Positions 9,540 to 17,537 of a stretch of DNA of 64,000 nt are shown here, one piece after another. The notes beneath the pieces are model-generated. The model made no database searches, was not told the origin of the DNA, and saw only the letters and a program-made list of their open reading frames with translations. The translations under genes were made by a program, and so were the position numbers. Source of the stretch: SIG440 sp045591035. Lineage in GTDB: Bacteria; Bacillota; Clostridia; Monoglobales; Monoglobaceae. The stretch is from positions 1 to 64,000 of the forward strand of contig JAZNSG010000017.1 in assembly GCA_045591035.1 (NCBI GenBank), read 5' to 3'. Every line of letters begins with the position of its first letter. Position 1 is the stretch's first letter.

Positions 9540-10781
9540 TTATAAAACAGATAGTCCGGCAAGTCTGCCTGTTGAAAAAGCAATCTGCAGATTAAATCCG
9601 CCGGTATACGCATCCACATCTATTATCTCACCTGCAAAATACAGTCCTTTGACAAGCTTTGATTCCATTGTTGATGAATTTATATCTTTTACCGATACAC
9701 CTCCCGAGGTGATAATAGCCTGGTCTATTGGACAAAAGTCCTCCACGTTTAACTCTATATCTTTCAATATTTCAACAAGTCTGTGACGCTCTTCCTTTGT
9801 TATTGAGTTAACTTTTTTTCGCGGATCAATTCCGGATAATCTAATGACAATATCAATCATTCTCACAGGCAAAAGTTCTGAAAGACTGTTAACAAAATCG
9901 CGGTTTGAAAACTTTTCAAAATCACGCAGAAGTCTTGAATCAAGCTCTTTTTCGTTAAGTGCCGGTTTAAGATCAAGATGAATCTTATATTTGCCGTCAC
10001 ACATTGGACGCATATGTGCTGATGCACTCAAAATCACTGGTCCGCTAAGCCCAAAATGGGCAAAAATCATCTCTCCAAAATCCTTGTATATCTTCGCACC
10101 TTTTTCATTTGTTACCGTAATTTCGATATTTTTAAGGGACAAACCCATCAGTTCATATGCCCATTCTTCCTTAACTCTAACAGGGACTAATGATGGTATA
10201 ATTTGTTTAATCGTGTGACCTGATTTTTTTGCCCATTTATAGCCATCTCCCGTTGAGCCCGTGGCTGTATACGACATTCCGCCTGTTGCAACAATCACCG
10301 ACTTGGAAAAAATATCTCCATTTTTTTCTGTTTCTACGCCTTTTACTTTCGAATCATCATATAATATTCCCTTAACAGTGTCACGAATAATAGTAACATT
10401 GTTTTTCTTTAAAAACCCGACAAGAGCATCCACAACATCACTGCTCTTATCAGAAACGGGGAAAACCCTGTTTCCCCGTTCAATCTTTGTTTTTACTCCA
10501 AGCTCATTAAAGAAGCTAATGGTGTCTTCATTTGTAAATCCGTAAAAAGAGCTGTACAAAAAAGTATGATTAACCGTTACGTTCTGCAGAAGTGTCTCGA
10601 CATCATCACAGGCATTTGTTATATTGCAACGACCTTTGCCTGTTATAAGCAGTTTTTTACCAAGGATTCGGTTTTTCTCTACAAGGATAACCCGAAGGCC
10701 CCGCTGTGCGGCTGTACCTGCAGCCATCATTCCTGCCGCTCCGCCGCCTATTACAATTACATCTGCCGATTTTTCATTCAT
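9540..10781 (-). CDS. HI0933/YhiN family NAD(P)/FAD-dependent oxidoreductase
   Basis: Flavoprotein of the HI0933 (BaiN/YhiN) family; some members reduce unsaturated bile-acid intermediates, most are uncharacterised. The 413 residues start with the dinucleotide-binding motif VIVIGGGAAGMMAAG (residues 9-23), followed by the family-specific GKKLLITGKGRCNITNAC (about 45) and the second FAD contact YFAGEIIDVDAYTGGFNLQ near the C-terminus. It starts 4 bp after the pseudouridine synthase stop and is the last gene of the pncB-prs-rluB-like unit. Substrate cannot be deduced from the sequence. Confidence 0.93.
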   Translation of the reverse strand: MNEKSADVIVIGGGAAGMMAAGTAAQRGLRVILVEKNRILGKKLLITGKGRCNITNACDDVETLLQNVTVNHTFLYSSFYGFTNEDTISFFNELGVKTKIERGNRVFPVSDKSSDVVDALVGFLKKNNVTIIRDTVKGILYDDSKVKGVETEKNGDIFSKSVIVATGGMSYTATGSTGDGYKWAKKSGHTIKQIIPSLVPVRVKEEWAYELMGLSLKNIEITVTNEKGAKIYKDFGEMIFAHFGLSGPVILSASAHMRPMCDGKYKIHLDLKPALNEKELDSRLLRDFEKFSNRDFVNSLSELLPVRMIDIVIRLSGIDPRKKVNSITKEERHRLVEILKDIELNVEDFCPIDQAIITSGGVSVKDINSSTMESKLVKGLYFAGEIIDVDAYTGGFNLQIAFSTGRLAGLSVL

Positions 10782-10785
10782 ATCT

Positions 10786-11625
10786 TTACCTGCTTTTTTT
10801 AGTTGGATTTTTTATGTCAGCTGTTCTTTTCTGTCTTGAGGTAGACCGTCTGTTAAAGGGTTTTGAGGCCGAGTCTAAATTTTGTTTTTTGGGGCCCGCT
10901 CCGCCTCGGGCGGGCTCAATCTTTTTAAGCATATTTACTTCAGACTCGGTAAGCTTTCGCCATTTTCCCAAGGGTAAATGCCCTAAATTAAGACCGGCTT
11001 CCTTTATTCTCCTCAGCCTTTTGACAGTACAGCCAAGTTCTTCGAACATTCGCCTTACCTGACGGTTTCTGCCTTCATGAATAGTAATTTCCAATTTTGT
11101 GCCAAGCTGAGTTGCACCAATAATTTCAACCTCAGCGGGCATGGTTTTTTGTCCATCAAGAACTACGCCTCGTCTAAGACTGATAATTGTTTCCATATTG
11201 ACATCCCCTGTCACTTCCGCAACATAGGTTTTGTTTATGTCGTGTTTTGGATGAGTTATTCTGTAGGTAAGGTCTCCGTCATTTGTCAAAAGAAGCAAAC
11301 CCTCAGTATCATAATCAAGACGACCCACAGGGTAAATTCTTGCGGAAATATCAGACACAAGCTCCATAACAGTTGGTCTTCCCTTGTCATCAGAAACGGT
11401 CGTAATAAATCCTACGGGCTTGTTGAGCATTATATACATCTTTTTTTCATTGTTTTTCACAACTTCTCCGTCAACAGCAACCTCATCATAATTTTCGTCC
11501 ACCTGAACTCCCATTTCACGAATGATGCTGCCATTTACGGATACTCTGCCCTCAGCAATAATTTTCTCAGCTGCACGTCTTGAAGCAATCCCCGCATCGG
11601 CAAGAAATTTTTGTAATCTAATCAT
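10786..11625 (-). CDS. rluB: Pseudouridine synthase, RluB/RsuA family
   Basis: Converts a specific uridine of rRNA to pseudouridine. An N-terminal S4 RNA-binding domain (IRLQKFLADAGIASRRAAEK) is followed by the catalytic domain with the RsuA-family motif PVGRLDYDTEGLLLLTNDG (about 95), whose Asp is the nucleophile, and the late motif EGRNRQVRRM (about 180). Length 279 residues includes a basic, low-complexity tail of about 45 residues (many Lys, Arg, Ser), a common extension in the RluB branch. Strong GAGG ribosome site; 17 bp after the prs stop. Confidence 0.93.
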   Translation of the reverse strand: MIRLQKFLADAGIASRRAAEKIIAEGRVSVNGSIIREMGVQVDENYDEVAVDGEVVKNNEKKMYIMLNKPVGFITTVSDDKGRPTVMELVSDISARIYPVGRLDYDTEGLLLLTNDGDLTYRITHPKHDINKTYVAEVTGDVNMETIISLRRGVVLDGQKTMPAEVEIIGATQLGTKLEITIHEGRNRQVRRMFEELGCTVKRLRRIKEAGLNLGHLPLGKWRKLTESEVNMLKKIEPARGGAGPKKQNLDSASKPFNRRSTSRQKRTADIKNPTKKSR

Positions 11626-11642
11626 TTTAACCTCGGTTCAAA

Positions 11643-12773
11643 TTAAATATTTTTATATTTTTCAAGAATCTTCTCAATTCTTTTAATCGGGTTAAGAAGG
11701 TCACTTATGGAATGTTCAGCATTAAGTTCATCAATAAGCAATGCAACATATTTGCTCATATCAACCTGATGATACCATTTCTTTTCAAGAAGTTCGGGTT
11801 TTGAGTAAATAAGGTTTGTTGTGAACACACCTTCAATCAAGCCCTCTTCATAAGCTTTGTCAAATCTTTCAAAGCCCTCGGTAAAGAGACCAAACGTGGA
11901 GAAAACAAATACTCTTCCCGCATTTCTCTTTTTAAGTTCTCTTGCAACATCAATCATTGAGTCACCGGAAGAAATCATATCATCTACAACAATAACGTTC
12001 TTTCCGTCTACCGATGAACCAAGAAACTCGTGAGCAATTATTGGGTTTTTGCCGTTTACTACTCTTGAATAGTCACGACGTTTATAGAACATACCAAGTT
12101 CCATTTCAAGAACAGATGAATAATACATACATCTTGTCATAGCGCCTTCATCAGGAGAAATAATCATAGCGTTTTCTTTGTTAAGGATAATATCCTTGTC
12201 ATATTTAAGACAAGCCTTTATCATCTGATATGTAGGCATAACATTTTCGAAGCCCTTGAGGGGAATAGCATTTTGAACTCTGGGGTCGTGAGCATCGAAA
12301 GTAATAATGTTATCCACACCAATATTACAAAGTTCCTGAAGAGCCATAGCACAGTCCAAAGACTCTCTTGATGAACGCTTGTGCTGACGTCCTTCATAGA
12401 GCATTGGCATAATTACAGTTATTCTTTTTGCCTTTCCGCCGATAGCAGATATCGCTCTCTTCAAATCCTGATAATGGTCATCCGGACTCATAGGGATTTC
12501 CTGACCATACAGTTTATATGTCTCACCATAATTGAAGCAATCAACAATAATATAAACATCATAAGTTCTTGCTGAATGAAGAAGAGTTGCCTTTGCTTCG
12601 CCTGTGCCAAATCTGGAGGTTTTTAGCGGGAGAAGGAATGTCCCGTGATTTTCAATTTCATCGGCATTAAATTGCTTAAGATAATAATCGACTCTTGAAC
12701 AAAAATCGTCACATCCGTTCATTCCAATAACGCCCAACCTGCCAAGATTGTATGATTCCATACTTGTTTTCAT
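11643..12773 (-). CDS. prs: Ribose-phosphate pyrophosphokinase (PRPP synthetase), long clostridial form
   Basis: Makes PRPP from ribose 5-phosphate and ATP for nucleotide and NAD synthesis. At 376 residues it is longer than the classical 315-residue enzyme. The divalent-cation/PRPP loop is seen as VIVVDDMISSGDSM (about 260), where classical enzymes have a TGGT sequence, and the ATP/ribose-phosphate region as NIITFDAHDPRVQNAIP (about 155). The neighbour just upstream is nicotinate phosphoribosyltransferase, which consumes PRPP, so the pair forms a small NAD-salvage unit. Whether the modified PRPP loop changes regulation is not knowable from sequence. Confidence 0.9.
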   Translation of the reverse strand: MKTSMESYNLGRLGVIGMNGCDDFCSRVDYYLKQFNADEIENHGTFLLPLKTSRFGTGEAKATLLHSARTYDVYIIVDCFNYGETYKLYGQEIPMSPDDHYQDLKRAISAIGGKAKRITVIMPMLYEGRQHKRSSRESLDCAMALQELCNIGVDNIITFDAHDPRVQNAIPLKGFENVMPTYQMIKACLKYDKDIILNKENAMIISPDEGAMTRCMYYSSVLEMELGMFYKRRDYSRVVNGKNPIIAHEFLGSSVDGKNVIVVDDMISSGDSMIDVARELKKRNAGRVFVFSTFGLFTEGFERFDKAYEEGLIEGVFTTNLIYSKPELLEKKWYHQVDMSKYVALLIDELNAEHSISDLLNPIKRIEKILEKYKNI

Positions 12774-12851
12774 AGTTTTTCTCCTTTGAATGTTATATAA
12801 ATTTGATATTAATCTGCTAATACTAATCTAAGCTAAAGCGAGAAGAATCGT

Positions 12852-14279
12852 TTATTTCTTCTCGGACAAAAGCTTGTATTTTATATCCCAGAGTTTTTGT
12901 GAGAGGTCAACATAATAATCATGCGGATTTTCGAAGCGTTTCACCTCATCCCAGATGGTATGAATCTGTTCTTCGCAATATTTCTTAATAGATTTTAAAT
13001 CAGGGGACTTATATACGCACTTTCCGCCTTTAAAAATTGGAACCATAAGTTCTACAGCTTGGAAATTTGTTATAGTCTTTCTCTTCCATGTATGTTCGGG
13101 GTCGAAAATTTCATAGGGTTTTGAATCGTCTATAACTTCATCCGCTAAAGTCAATACGTCCGCAATTGCTTTTTGTGAGTCGTTTGAAAAAAGACGATAA
13201 ACTTTTTTAAAGCAAGGAGTTGTAATTTTTGCAACATTTTCACTCACTTTAATTTTGGGAATCATTTTTCCATCCCGCTCAATGGCAGCAAGTTTATAAA
13301 CACCGCCAAACACAGGCTCTGACTTCGAGGTAATGAGCCTTTCTCCTACACCAAATGAATCTATTTTCGCCCCTTGACGCAAAATATCCCGTATAATATG
13401 CTCGTCCAAAGAATTGGATGCAACTATCTTAACATCTTCATATCCGGCCGAATCAAGCATATTACGGGTTTGTTTGCTTAAATACGTTATATCTCCGCTA
13501 TCTATTCTGACACCCTTTGGTCTGATTCCCATAGGTTTAAGAACTTCATCGAATACCTTTATGGCGTTGGGAACGCCGGATTTTAAGACATTGTAAGTAT
13601 CAACCAAAAGAGTACACTGAGTCGGATACGCTAAAGCATATGCCTTAAACGCATCATATTCGCTGTCAAAGGACTGAATCCAGCTGTGCGCCATAGTGCC
13701 AAGAGCCGGAACTCCATACAGTTTATCCGAAACAGTACAAGCAGTGCCTGAAGCACCACCAATAAATGCCGCTCTTGCGCCCAGAACTGCACCGTCTGCC
13801 CCCTGAGCACGACGTGAACCAAATTCCATTACCGCTCTGCCCTCTGCAGCTCTCACAATTCGATTGCATTTGGTAGCAATGAGACTCTGGTGATTAATGG
13901 TCAGCAAAATCATTGTTTCAATAAATTGTGCCTGAATAAGAGGGCCTTTAACGGTAATCAAAGGCTCATTCGGAAAAATAGGTGTACCCTCAGGGATTGC
14001 CCAAACATCACACTCGAATTTAAAATTTTTTAAATACTCTAAAAAGGGCTCAGAGAAAATACCTTTTTGGCGAAGAAACTCAATATCTTCTTCGTCAAAT
14101 TTAAGGTTTTCCAAATAGTCTATTACTTGTTCGACACCAGCCATAATAGCAAACCCGGCATTGTCAGGAACTTTTCTGAAAAACATATCAAAATATGCAA
14201 TTTCATTATGCATACCATTCTCAAAATAGCCATTTGCCATAGTTATTTCATAAAAATCTGTAAGCATGGTGTTATTCAT
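12852..14279 (-). CDS. pncB: Nicotinate phosphoribosyltransferase
   Basis: First step of the Preiss-Handler NAD salvage route: nicotinate + PRPP (+ATP) to nicotinate mononucleotide. The N-terminus carries the signature MLTDFYEITMANGYF, followed by FGSRRAQGADGA (about 150) and the phosphate-binding IRPKGVRIDSGDITYLS (about 260). About 475 residues from the ATG at 14279; an AAGGGG stretch lies 12 bases upstream. ATG codons in frame at 14312 and 14327 are possible alternative starts that would add 11 or 16 residues. Followed after 78 bp by prs. Confidence 0.93.
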   Translation of the reverse strand: MNNTMLTDFYEITMANGYFENGMHNEIAYFDMFFRKVPDNAGFAIMAGVEQVIDYLENLKFDEEDIEFLRQKGIFSEPFLEYLKNFKFECDVWAIPEGTPIFPNEPLITVKGPLIQAQFIETMILLTINHQSLIATKCNRIVRAAEGRAVMEFGSRRAQGADGAVLGARAAFIGGASGTACTVSDKLYGVPALGTMAHSWIQSFDSEYDAFKAYALAYPTQCTLLVDTYNVLKSGVPNAIKVFDEVLKPMGIRPKGVRIDSGDITYLSKQTRNMLDSAGYEDVKIVASNSLDEHIIRDILRQGAKIDSFGVGERLITSKSEPVFGGVYKLAAIERDGKMIPKIKVSENVAKITTPCFKKVYRLFSNDSQKAIADVLTLADEVIDDSKPYEIFDPEHTWKRKTITNFQAVELMVPIFKGGKCVYKSPDLKSIKKYCEEQIHTIWDEVKRFENPHDYYVDLSQKLWDIKYKLLSEKK

Positions 14280-14384
14280 AATTTTCTGCAGCCCCTTATT
14301 TTTCTTTTGCATTATTAAGTATACCATTTTTTACGTTTTTTTTCAAGTATTTTAGACAAAAATTTCATACAGTTATAATGAATG

Positions 14385-14562
14385 TCTCTTAGAGAAAACG
14401 TAAAATACGTTTTTCCTCGTCAAAACATTGTTTTGACAAGGAAATTGCAAAGCAATTTCCTGAGACTTCATTGCAACGAGGTCCTCGAAAATTCTTTTGT
14501 AAAAGAATTTTCACGACAGCAAAACCTTTGCTGTCACGAAATAGCGTATTCACGCTATTTCG
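14385..14562. repeat. Array of seven consecutive short hairpins (non-coding)
   Basis: The gene-free stretch between pncB and ymxH is filled by back-to-back inverted repeats separated by 0-6 bases. Stems: 14395-14402/14406-14413 (8 bp), 14419-14426/14430-14437 (8 bp), 14439-14448/14452-14461 (10 bp), 14464-14469/14478-14483 (6 bp, one G-T), 14487-14498/14501-14512 (12 bp), 14515-14523/14527-14535 (9 bp), 14537-14547/14552-14562 (11 bp). Loops are mostly 3 nt. A weak 4-bp stem (14385-14388/14392-14395) precedes them. The stems do not resemble each other in sequence, so the architecture repeats while the sequence does not. Function unknown; it is not a CRISPR array (no constant repeat). Confidence 0.85.
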
Positions 14563-14587
14563 GCAAAGAACACGCGTTATATTTTAT

Positions 14588-14827
14588 CTAATTTCCCCTT
14601 TCGATTATTATTATGTCATCTCCAATTTTTTTAATTTTATCCCATTTTATAATTATATCCTCCTCTCGGCCCAGAAAGCCCATTAATTTATACTGTCCGG
14701 GAACAATAAGGGCAACTAACTGCCCACTCTCTAAGTTTATTTCAACATCAGAAACATACCCCAATCGTTCACCACAGGATACATCGATTACTTCCTTTGC
14801 TTTCAGCTCATTTATACTGCAATTCAA
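14588..14827 (-). CDS. YlmC/YmxH family PRC-barrel sporulation protein
   Basis: Small PRC-barrel protein of the YlmC/YmxH family, conserved next to sigG in spore formers and induced during sporulation; molecular role not established. About 79 residues with the family pattern INELKAKEVIDVSCGERLG and GQLVALIVPG, then FGLREEDIIIKW-like text (FLGREEDIIIKW). I take TTG at 14827 as start because AAAGGAG lies eight bases before it; a GTG at 14836 would overlap that site. Divergent from the sigG fragment, whereas in most Clostridia the two are co-directional, which hints at rearrangement here. Confidence 0.85.
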   Translation of the reverse strand: MNCSINELKAKEVIDVSCGERLGYVSDVEINLESGQLVALIVPGQYKLMGFLGREEDIIIKWDKIKKIGDDIIIIERGN

Positions 14828-14890
14828 AAAAATCACTCCTTTTTTTTAGTGTATGATTACAATGAAAAACTTATGATTTTGTAATTATCG

Positions 14891-14920
14891 GTATATGGTT
14901 TGGTGTCTCGTGAAATACTG
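14891..14920 (+). promoter_or_regulatory. Possible forespore (sigma-F/G type) promoter of the sigG fragment
   Basis: GTATAT at 14891 and AATACTG at 14914, 17 bases apart, resemble forespore -35 (GTATA) and -10 (CATACTA-like) elements and lie 30 bp before the start codon. Autoregulation of sigG by this sigma class is known in Bacillus; here it is a motif match only. Confidence 0.4.
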
Positions 14921-14950
14921 TAAAGGAAAAATTTGAGAGGTGGACTTTAT

Positions 14951-15250
14951 ATGATAAACAAAGTAGATATATGCGGTATAAACACTTCAAAACTTCCTGT
15001 TCTGACCGAAAAAGAAAAGTCTGAACTTTTTAACAAAATACAAAAAGGCGACATCTGTGCACGTCAGGAATTTATTTGCGGCAATCTCAGACTTGTTTTA
15101 AGCGTTTTGCAAAGGTTTTCCAACAGAAGCGAAAATGTTGATGATTTGTTTCAAGTGGGATGCATAGGACTTATAAAGGCACTGGATAATTTTGATACAT
15201 CCCATGGCGTTAAATTTTCCACGTACGCAGTGCCGATGAATGTCCTTTAG
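14951..15250 (+). pseudogene. sigG: RNA polymerase sporulation sigma factor SigG, 5' part only, interrupted after codon 96
   Basis: Forespore sigma factor of late sporulation. The reading frame starts at ATG 14951 with AGAGGTGG upstream and follows SigG closely: VDICGINTSKLPVL, then region 1.2/2 with GNLRLVLSVLQRF and VDDLFQVGCIGLIKALDNF, ending FSTYAVPM at 15236-15238. A normal SigG continues with the IGEIRRYLRD type of region 2.4 and has about 255 residues; here homology stops exactly after that Met and three foreign codons lead to TAG at 15248. The remaining 160 or so codons are not found anywhere in the window. The stop of a serine recombinase lies 10 bp beyond. This is the geometry of a site-specific insertion, as in sigK skin elements. 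As it stands the gene cannot make a working sigma factor because regions 2.4-4 are missing. Confidence 0.9.
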
Positions 15251-15257
15251 GGAAATA

Positions 15258-16622
15258 CTACACTACGTCGAATTTATAATATATTTTTACCTCATCTCCC
15301 AAAACAATGATTTTTGAAACGCAACTCTCAATTATGGACCTTTGCTCTCTGAAGGTCATATAACGCCACGAGCCCGAAAGAGTTTTGAGTGTTTCCTTTA
15401 TTTCTTTATTTTGTTTTGAGATAATTTTTTTGCTTGTCTCTCTGTTTATTTGTTTTTCTATTTCACTTAAACTCTTTCTTGTTTCGGTTATTGTTTCCAG
15501 CAAAGCTTTATCCTCCGTATCTCCGTACAAAGAATAAAGTCTTTTTAACTTATCTTTTATCTTGTTTTTGTTCCCCTCCAGAATACTTAAAACATTCTTT
15601 TCTTCATTTTCTTTTTCAACTGTATTTTTAACTCCAAGGGAAAATAAATCATTTTTAACTATTTCTTCAAGTTTTTCTGCCCACACCCCGGGATTGTTGC
15701 AATTTTCATCCTTTACAAGATGCTCTTTGCTTTTGTCCCGTGAATAACATATGAGTTTGTATCCATCCTTTCCCCATTTTTGGTATCTCATTTTCGCTCC
15801 ACATACTCCGCAATGAACCAATCCGGTAAGAAGGTTGTTACCACTACCTTTGAATTTTCCGGCTCTTTCTGACATTCTTTGCATTGCTTTTTCATATGTT
15901 TCGAGGGAAATAATCGCTTCGTGCTTGGCCGGATATTCTTCACCATTATAAACTATATACCCTGCATAGGTTTTCCGCTGAAGAATTTGTCTGGCCATTC
16001 TTTCATACTTTAACCCAAGCAGTCGTGCAATTGAGTTTGGCGAATAACCTTCCAGATATAGCGCATAAACCTTTTTTACTTTTTCCGCATCCTCATTAGG
16101 CACAAGAATACCCTTCTTTTTATCATAGTCATATCCAAAGGGAACTCGTCCGCCACCCATCCAATATCCCATTTTTATCCGTTCTTTCATTCCCATGCTC
16201 GTACGTTCACGGATGTTTTCACGCTCAAGTTGTGCAAAAGCCGACAAAATTCCAAGCATAAGCCGCCCCAAAGGCGTGGATGTGTCCATGCTTTCATTCA
16301 GAGACACAAAGTCAACACTGTTTGGGTTGAATATATCTTCAATAAGATACAGCGTATCCTTTTGACTTCTGGACAGACGGTCAAGCTTGTAAACCAAAAC
16401 ACAGGAGATTTTCCCGTCTCTTATGTCGTTAATCATACGTTTCATTTCAGGCCTGTCAATATTGCTGCCGCTAAATCCGCCGTCAATATAGTATTCATAT
16501 TTTTTTATTCCTTTTGATACGCAATATGCAGTCAGCATTTCTTTTTGAGCATCTATTGAATAGCCTTCTTCCCGTTGAGCATCTGTTGATACCCGTATAT
16601 AAATTGCTGCGTATTTATTCAT
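15258..16622 (-). CDS. Large serine recombinase (SpoIVCA/TnpX type)
   Basis: Site-specific DNA integrase/excisionase. The 454 residues contain an N-terminal resolvase domain with YIRVSTDAQREEGYSI (catalytic Ser about residue 11) and the arginines of LVYKLDRLSRS (about 73), a Recombinase domain (about 155-260), a zinc-ribbon domain with CGVCGAKM and two later Cys (about 275-320), and a Lys/Glu-rich coiled coil (about 345-420), in the order typical of large serine recombinases. It converges on the truncated sigG; its stop is about 20 bp from the point where SigG homology ends, so the attachment site is directly at its 3' end. Closest functional precedent is SpoIVCA, which removes the skin element from sigK in the mother cell. 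Intact, hence probably active. Confidence 0.95.
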   Translation of the reverse strand: MNKYAAIYIRVSTDAQREEGYSIDAQKEMLTAYCVSKGIKKYEYYIDGGFSGSNIDRPEMKRMINDIRDGKISCVLVYKLDRLSRSQKDTLYLIEDIFNPNSVDFVSLNESMDTSTPLGRLMLGILSAFAQLERENIRERTSMGMKERIKMGYWMGGGRVPFGYDYDKKKGILVPNEDAEKVKKVYALYLEGYSPNSIARLLGLKYERMARQILQRKTYAGYIVYNGEEYPAKHEAIISLETYEKAMQRMSERAGKFKGSGNNLLTGLVHCGVCGAKMRYQKWGKDGYKLICYSRDKSKEHLVKDENCNNPGVWAEKLEEIVKNDLFSLGVKNTVEKENEEKNVLSILEGNKNKIKDKLKRLYSLYGDTEDKALLETITETRKSLSEIEKQINRETSKKIISKQNKEIKETLKTLSGSWRYMTFREQRSIIESCVSKIIVLGDEVKIYYKFDVV

Positions 16623-16643
16623 TTACTGAAATCCTTGTATTGA

Positions 16644-16769
16644 TTATTTTGTTTTCATTCTCTGATTAACCGAACGTATAGCTTTTGATATTGCCGGATT
16701 ATAAATTACTGTTTTTTCATCAAATGGCATTTTTATCTGTTTTTCATTCACAAATCTTGTTATTTTCAT
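16644..16769 (-). CDS. Small hypothetical protein upstream of the recombinase
   Basis: A 41-residue reading frame, ATG 16769 to TAA 16644, preceded by a strong GGGAGGG ribosome site and ending 21 bp before the recombinase start. The product is basic (many Lys/Arg) and reads MKITRFVNEKQIKMPFDEK near its start. No family recognised. Its position just upstream of a large serine recombinase, in the same direction, makes it a candidate accessory factor such as a recombination directionality factor; this is inference from context only. Confidence 0.6.
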   Translation of the reverse strand: MKITRFVNEKQIKMPFDEKTVIYNPAISKAIRSVNQRMKTK

Positions 16770-16852
16770 ATATATCCCTCCCGATAAAAGTTTGTCCATA
16801 TCTCATTGAAGTTAAACTTTTCAAAATGCATATAAAAGCTATGCAAACAAAT

Positions 16853-16893
16853 AAAAATACTTACCACGCAAAATTGCGTAGTAAGTATTTTTT
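16853..16893. terminator. Bidirectional hairpin terminator upstream of the recombinase unit
   Basis: Arms AAAAATACTTAC...ACGCAA and TTGCGT...GTAAGTATTTTT pair over 18 bp with one mismatch; T-tracts on both strands. It would end transcription from the zinc-ribbon gene and may mark the edge of the inserted DNA. Confidence 0.65.
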
Positions 16894-16931
16894 GTTTATT
16901 TAGGACTTAATTTTAGCGGTTACATTACCAT

Positions 16932-17324
16932 CTACCCCTGTAAAGATTGACCGCATTTAGAACAGAATTTTGCTCCGGCTTTATTTATATGCCCACATTG
17001 GCACTGTATACCATCAGTTTGTTGTATCTGTTGTGTTTTTGCTGTTTCAAGCGCCTGCAGTTGTTGCTGAAATTCACTAATTTCCCGATCGTATCCGGCA
17101 ATTTGGTCATACAGCCCAGTGCATTGCTCTAATTGAACTTCACCATTAGATATCAGATTGTACACCAATGCCCCAAGATTCTGTAACAGCTTACCTTTTT
17201 CTTTTTCGGCATTTTGGATTTGTGTGTTAAGAGTAGCTTTTTCAACAATCAGCTTTGAACCTTCGCTTACTGCGTTTACACCTTTATTCAAACCTACCAC
17301 TACTTTGTCTAAAAAACCTGCCAT
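16932..17324 (-). CDS. Coiled-coil protein with C-terminal zinc ribbon
   Basis: A 130-residue protein not assignable to a characterised family. Residues about 30-95 form a coiled coil rich in Gln, Glu and Leu; the C-terminus has CQCGHINKAGAKFCSKCGQ, a four-Cys zinc ribbon of the kind found in many small Firmicute proteins. No signal peptide. A large perfect palindrome (17380-17421) lies about 55 bp upstream and may be its operator. Monocistronic, ended by the hairpin at 16853-16893. Confidence 0.85.
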   Translation of the reverse strand: MAGFLDKVVVGLNKGVNAVSEGSKLIVEKATLNTQIQNAEKEKGKLLQNLGALVYNLISNGEVQLEQCTGLYDQIAGYDREISEFQQQLQALETAKTQQIQQTDGIQCQCGHINKAGAKFCSKCGQSLQG

Positions 17325-17379
17325 TGTCGTTCCCTCCTGTAATTAACATTTTAATTTTGAAAAATTGTTGATTCATATA

Positions 17380-17421
17380 ATAATAGTTAGTGAAACACAT
17401 ATGCGTTTCACTAACTATTAT
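17380..17421. promoter_or_regulatory. 42-bp perfect inverted repeat upstream of the zinc-ribbon gene
   Basis: Two 17-bp arms (ATAATAGTTAGTGAAAC and its complement) flank an 8-base centre ACATATGC. There is no T-tract on either side, so it is more like an operator for a dimeric regulator or a small mobile-element remnant than a terminator. The rest of 17325-17537 shows no gene. Confidence 0.6.
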
Positions 17422-17537
17422 AGCATATATTGCAAAAAAATCAACAATTCAAGGAAAGTTCACAAAAATTCTCCCATATGCACAAAAAATTGACATAAAA
17501 AGTTAGCTAACGGGATGTCACTCAATCACATCTTTTT

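Noticed and set aside
14385..14562. CRISPR array
   Set aside because: No constant repeat and no regular spacers; only unrelated inverted repeats. No cas genes in the window.
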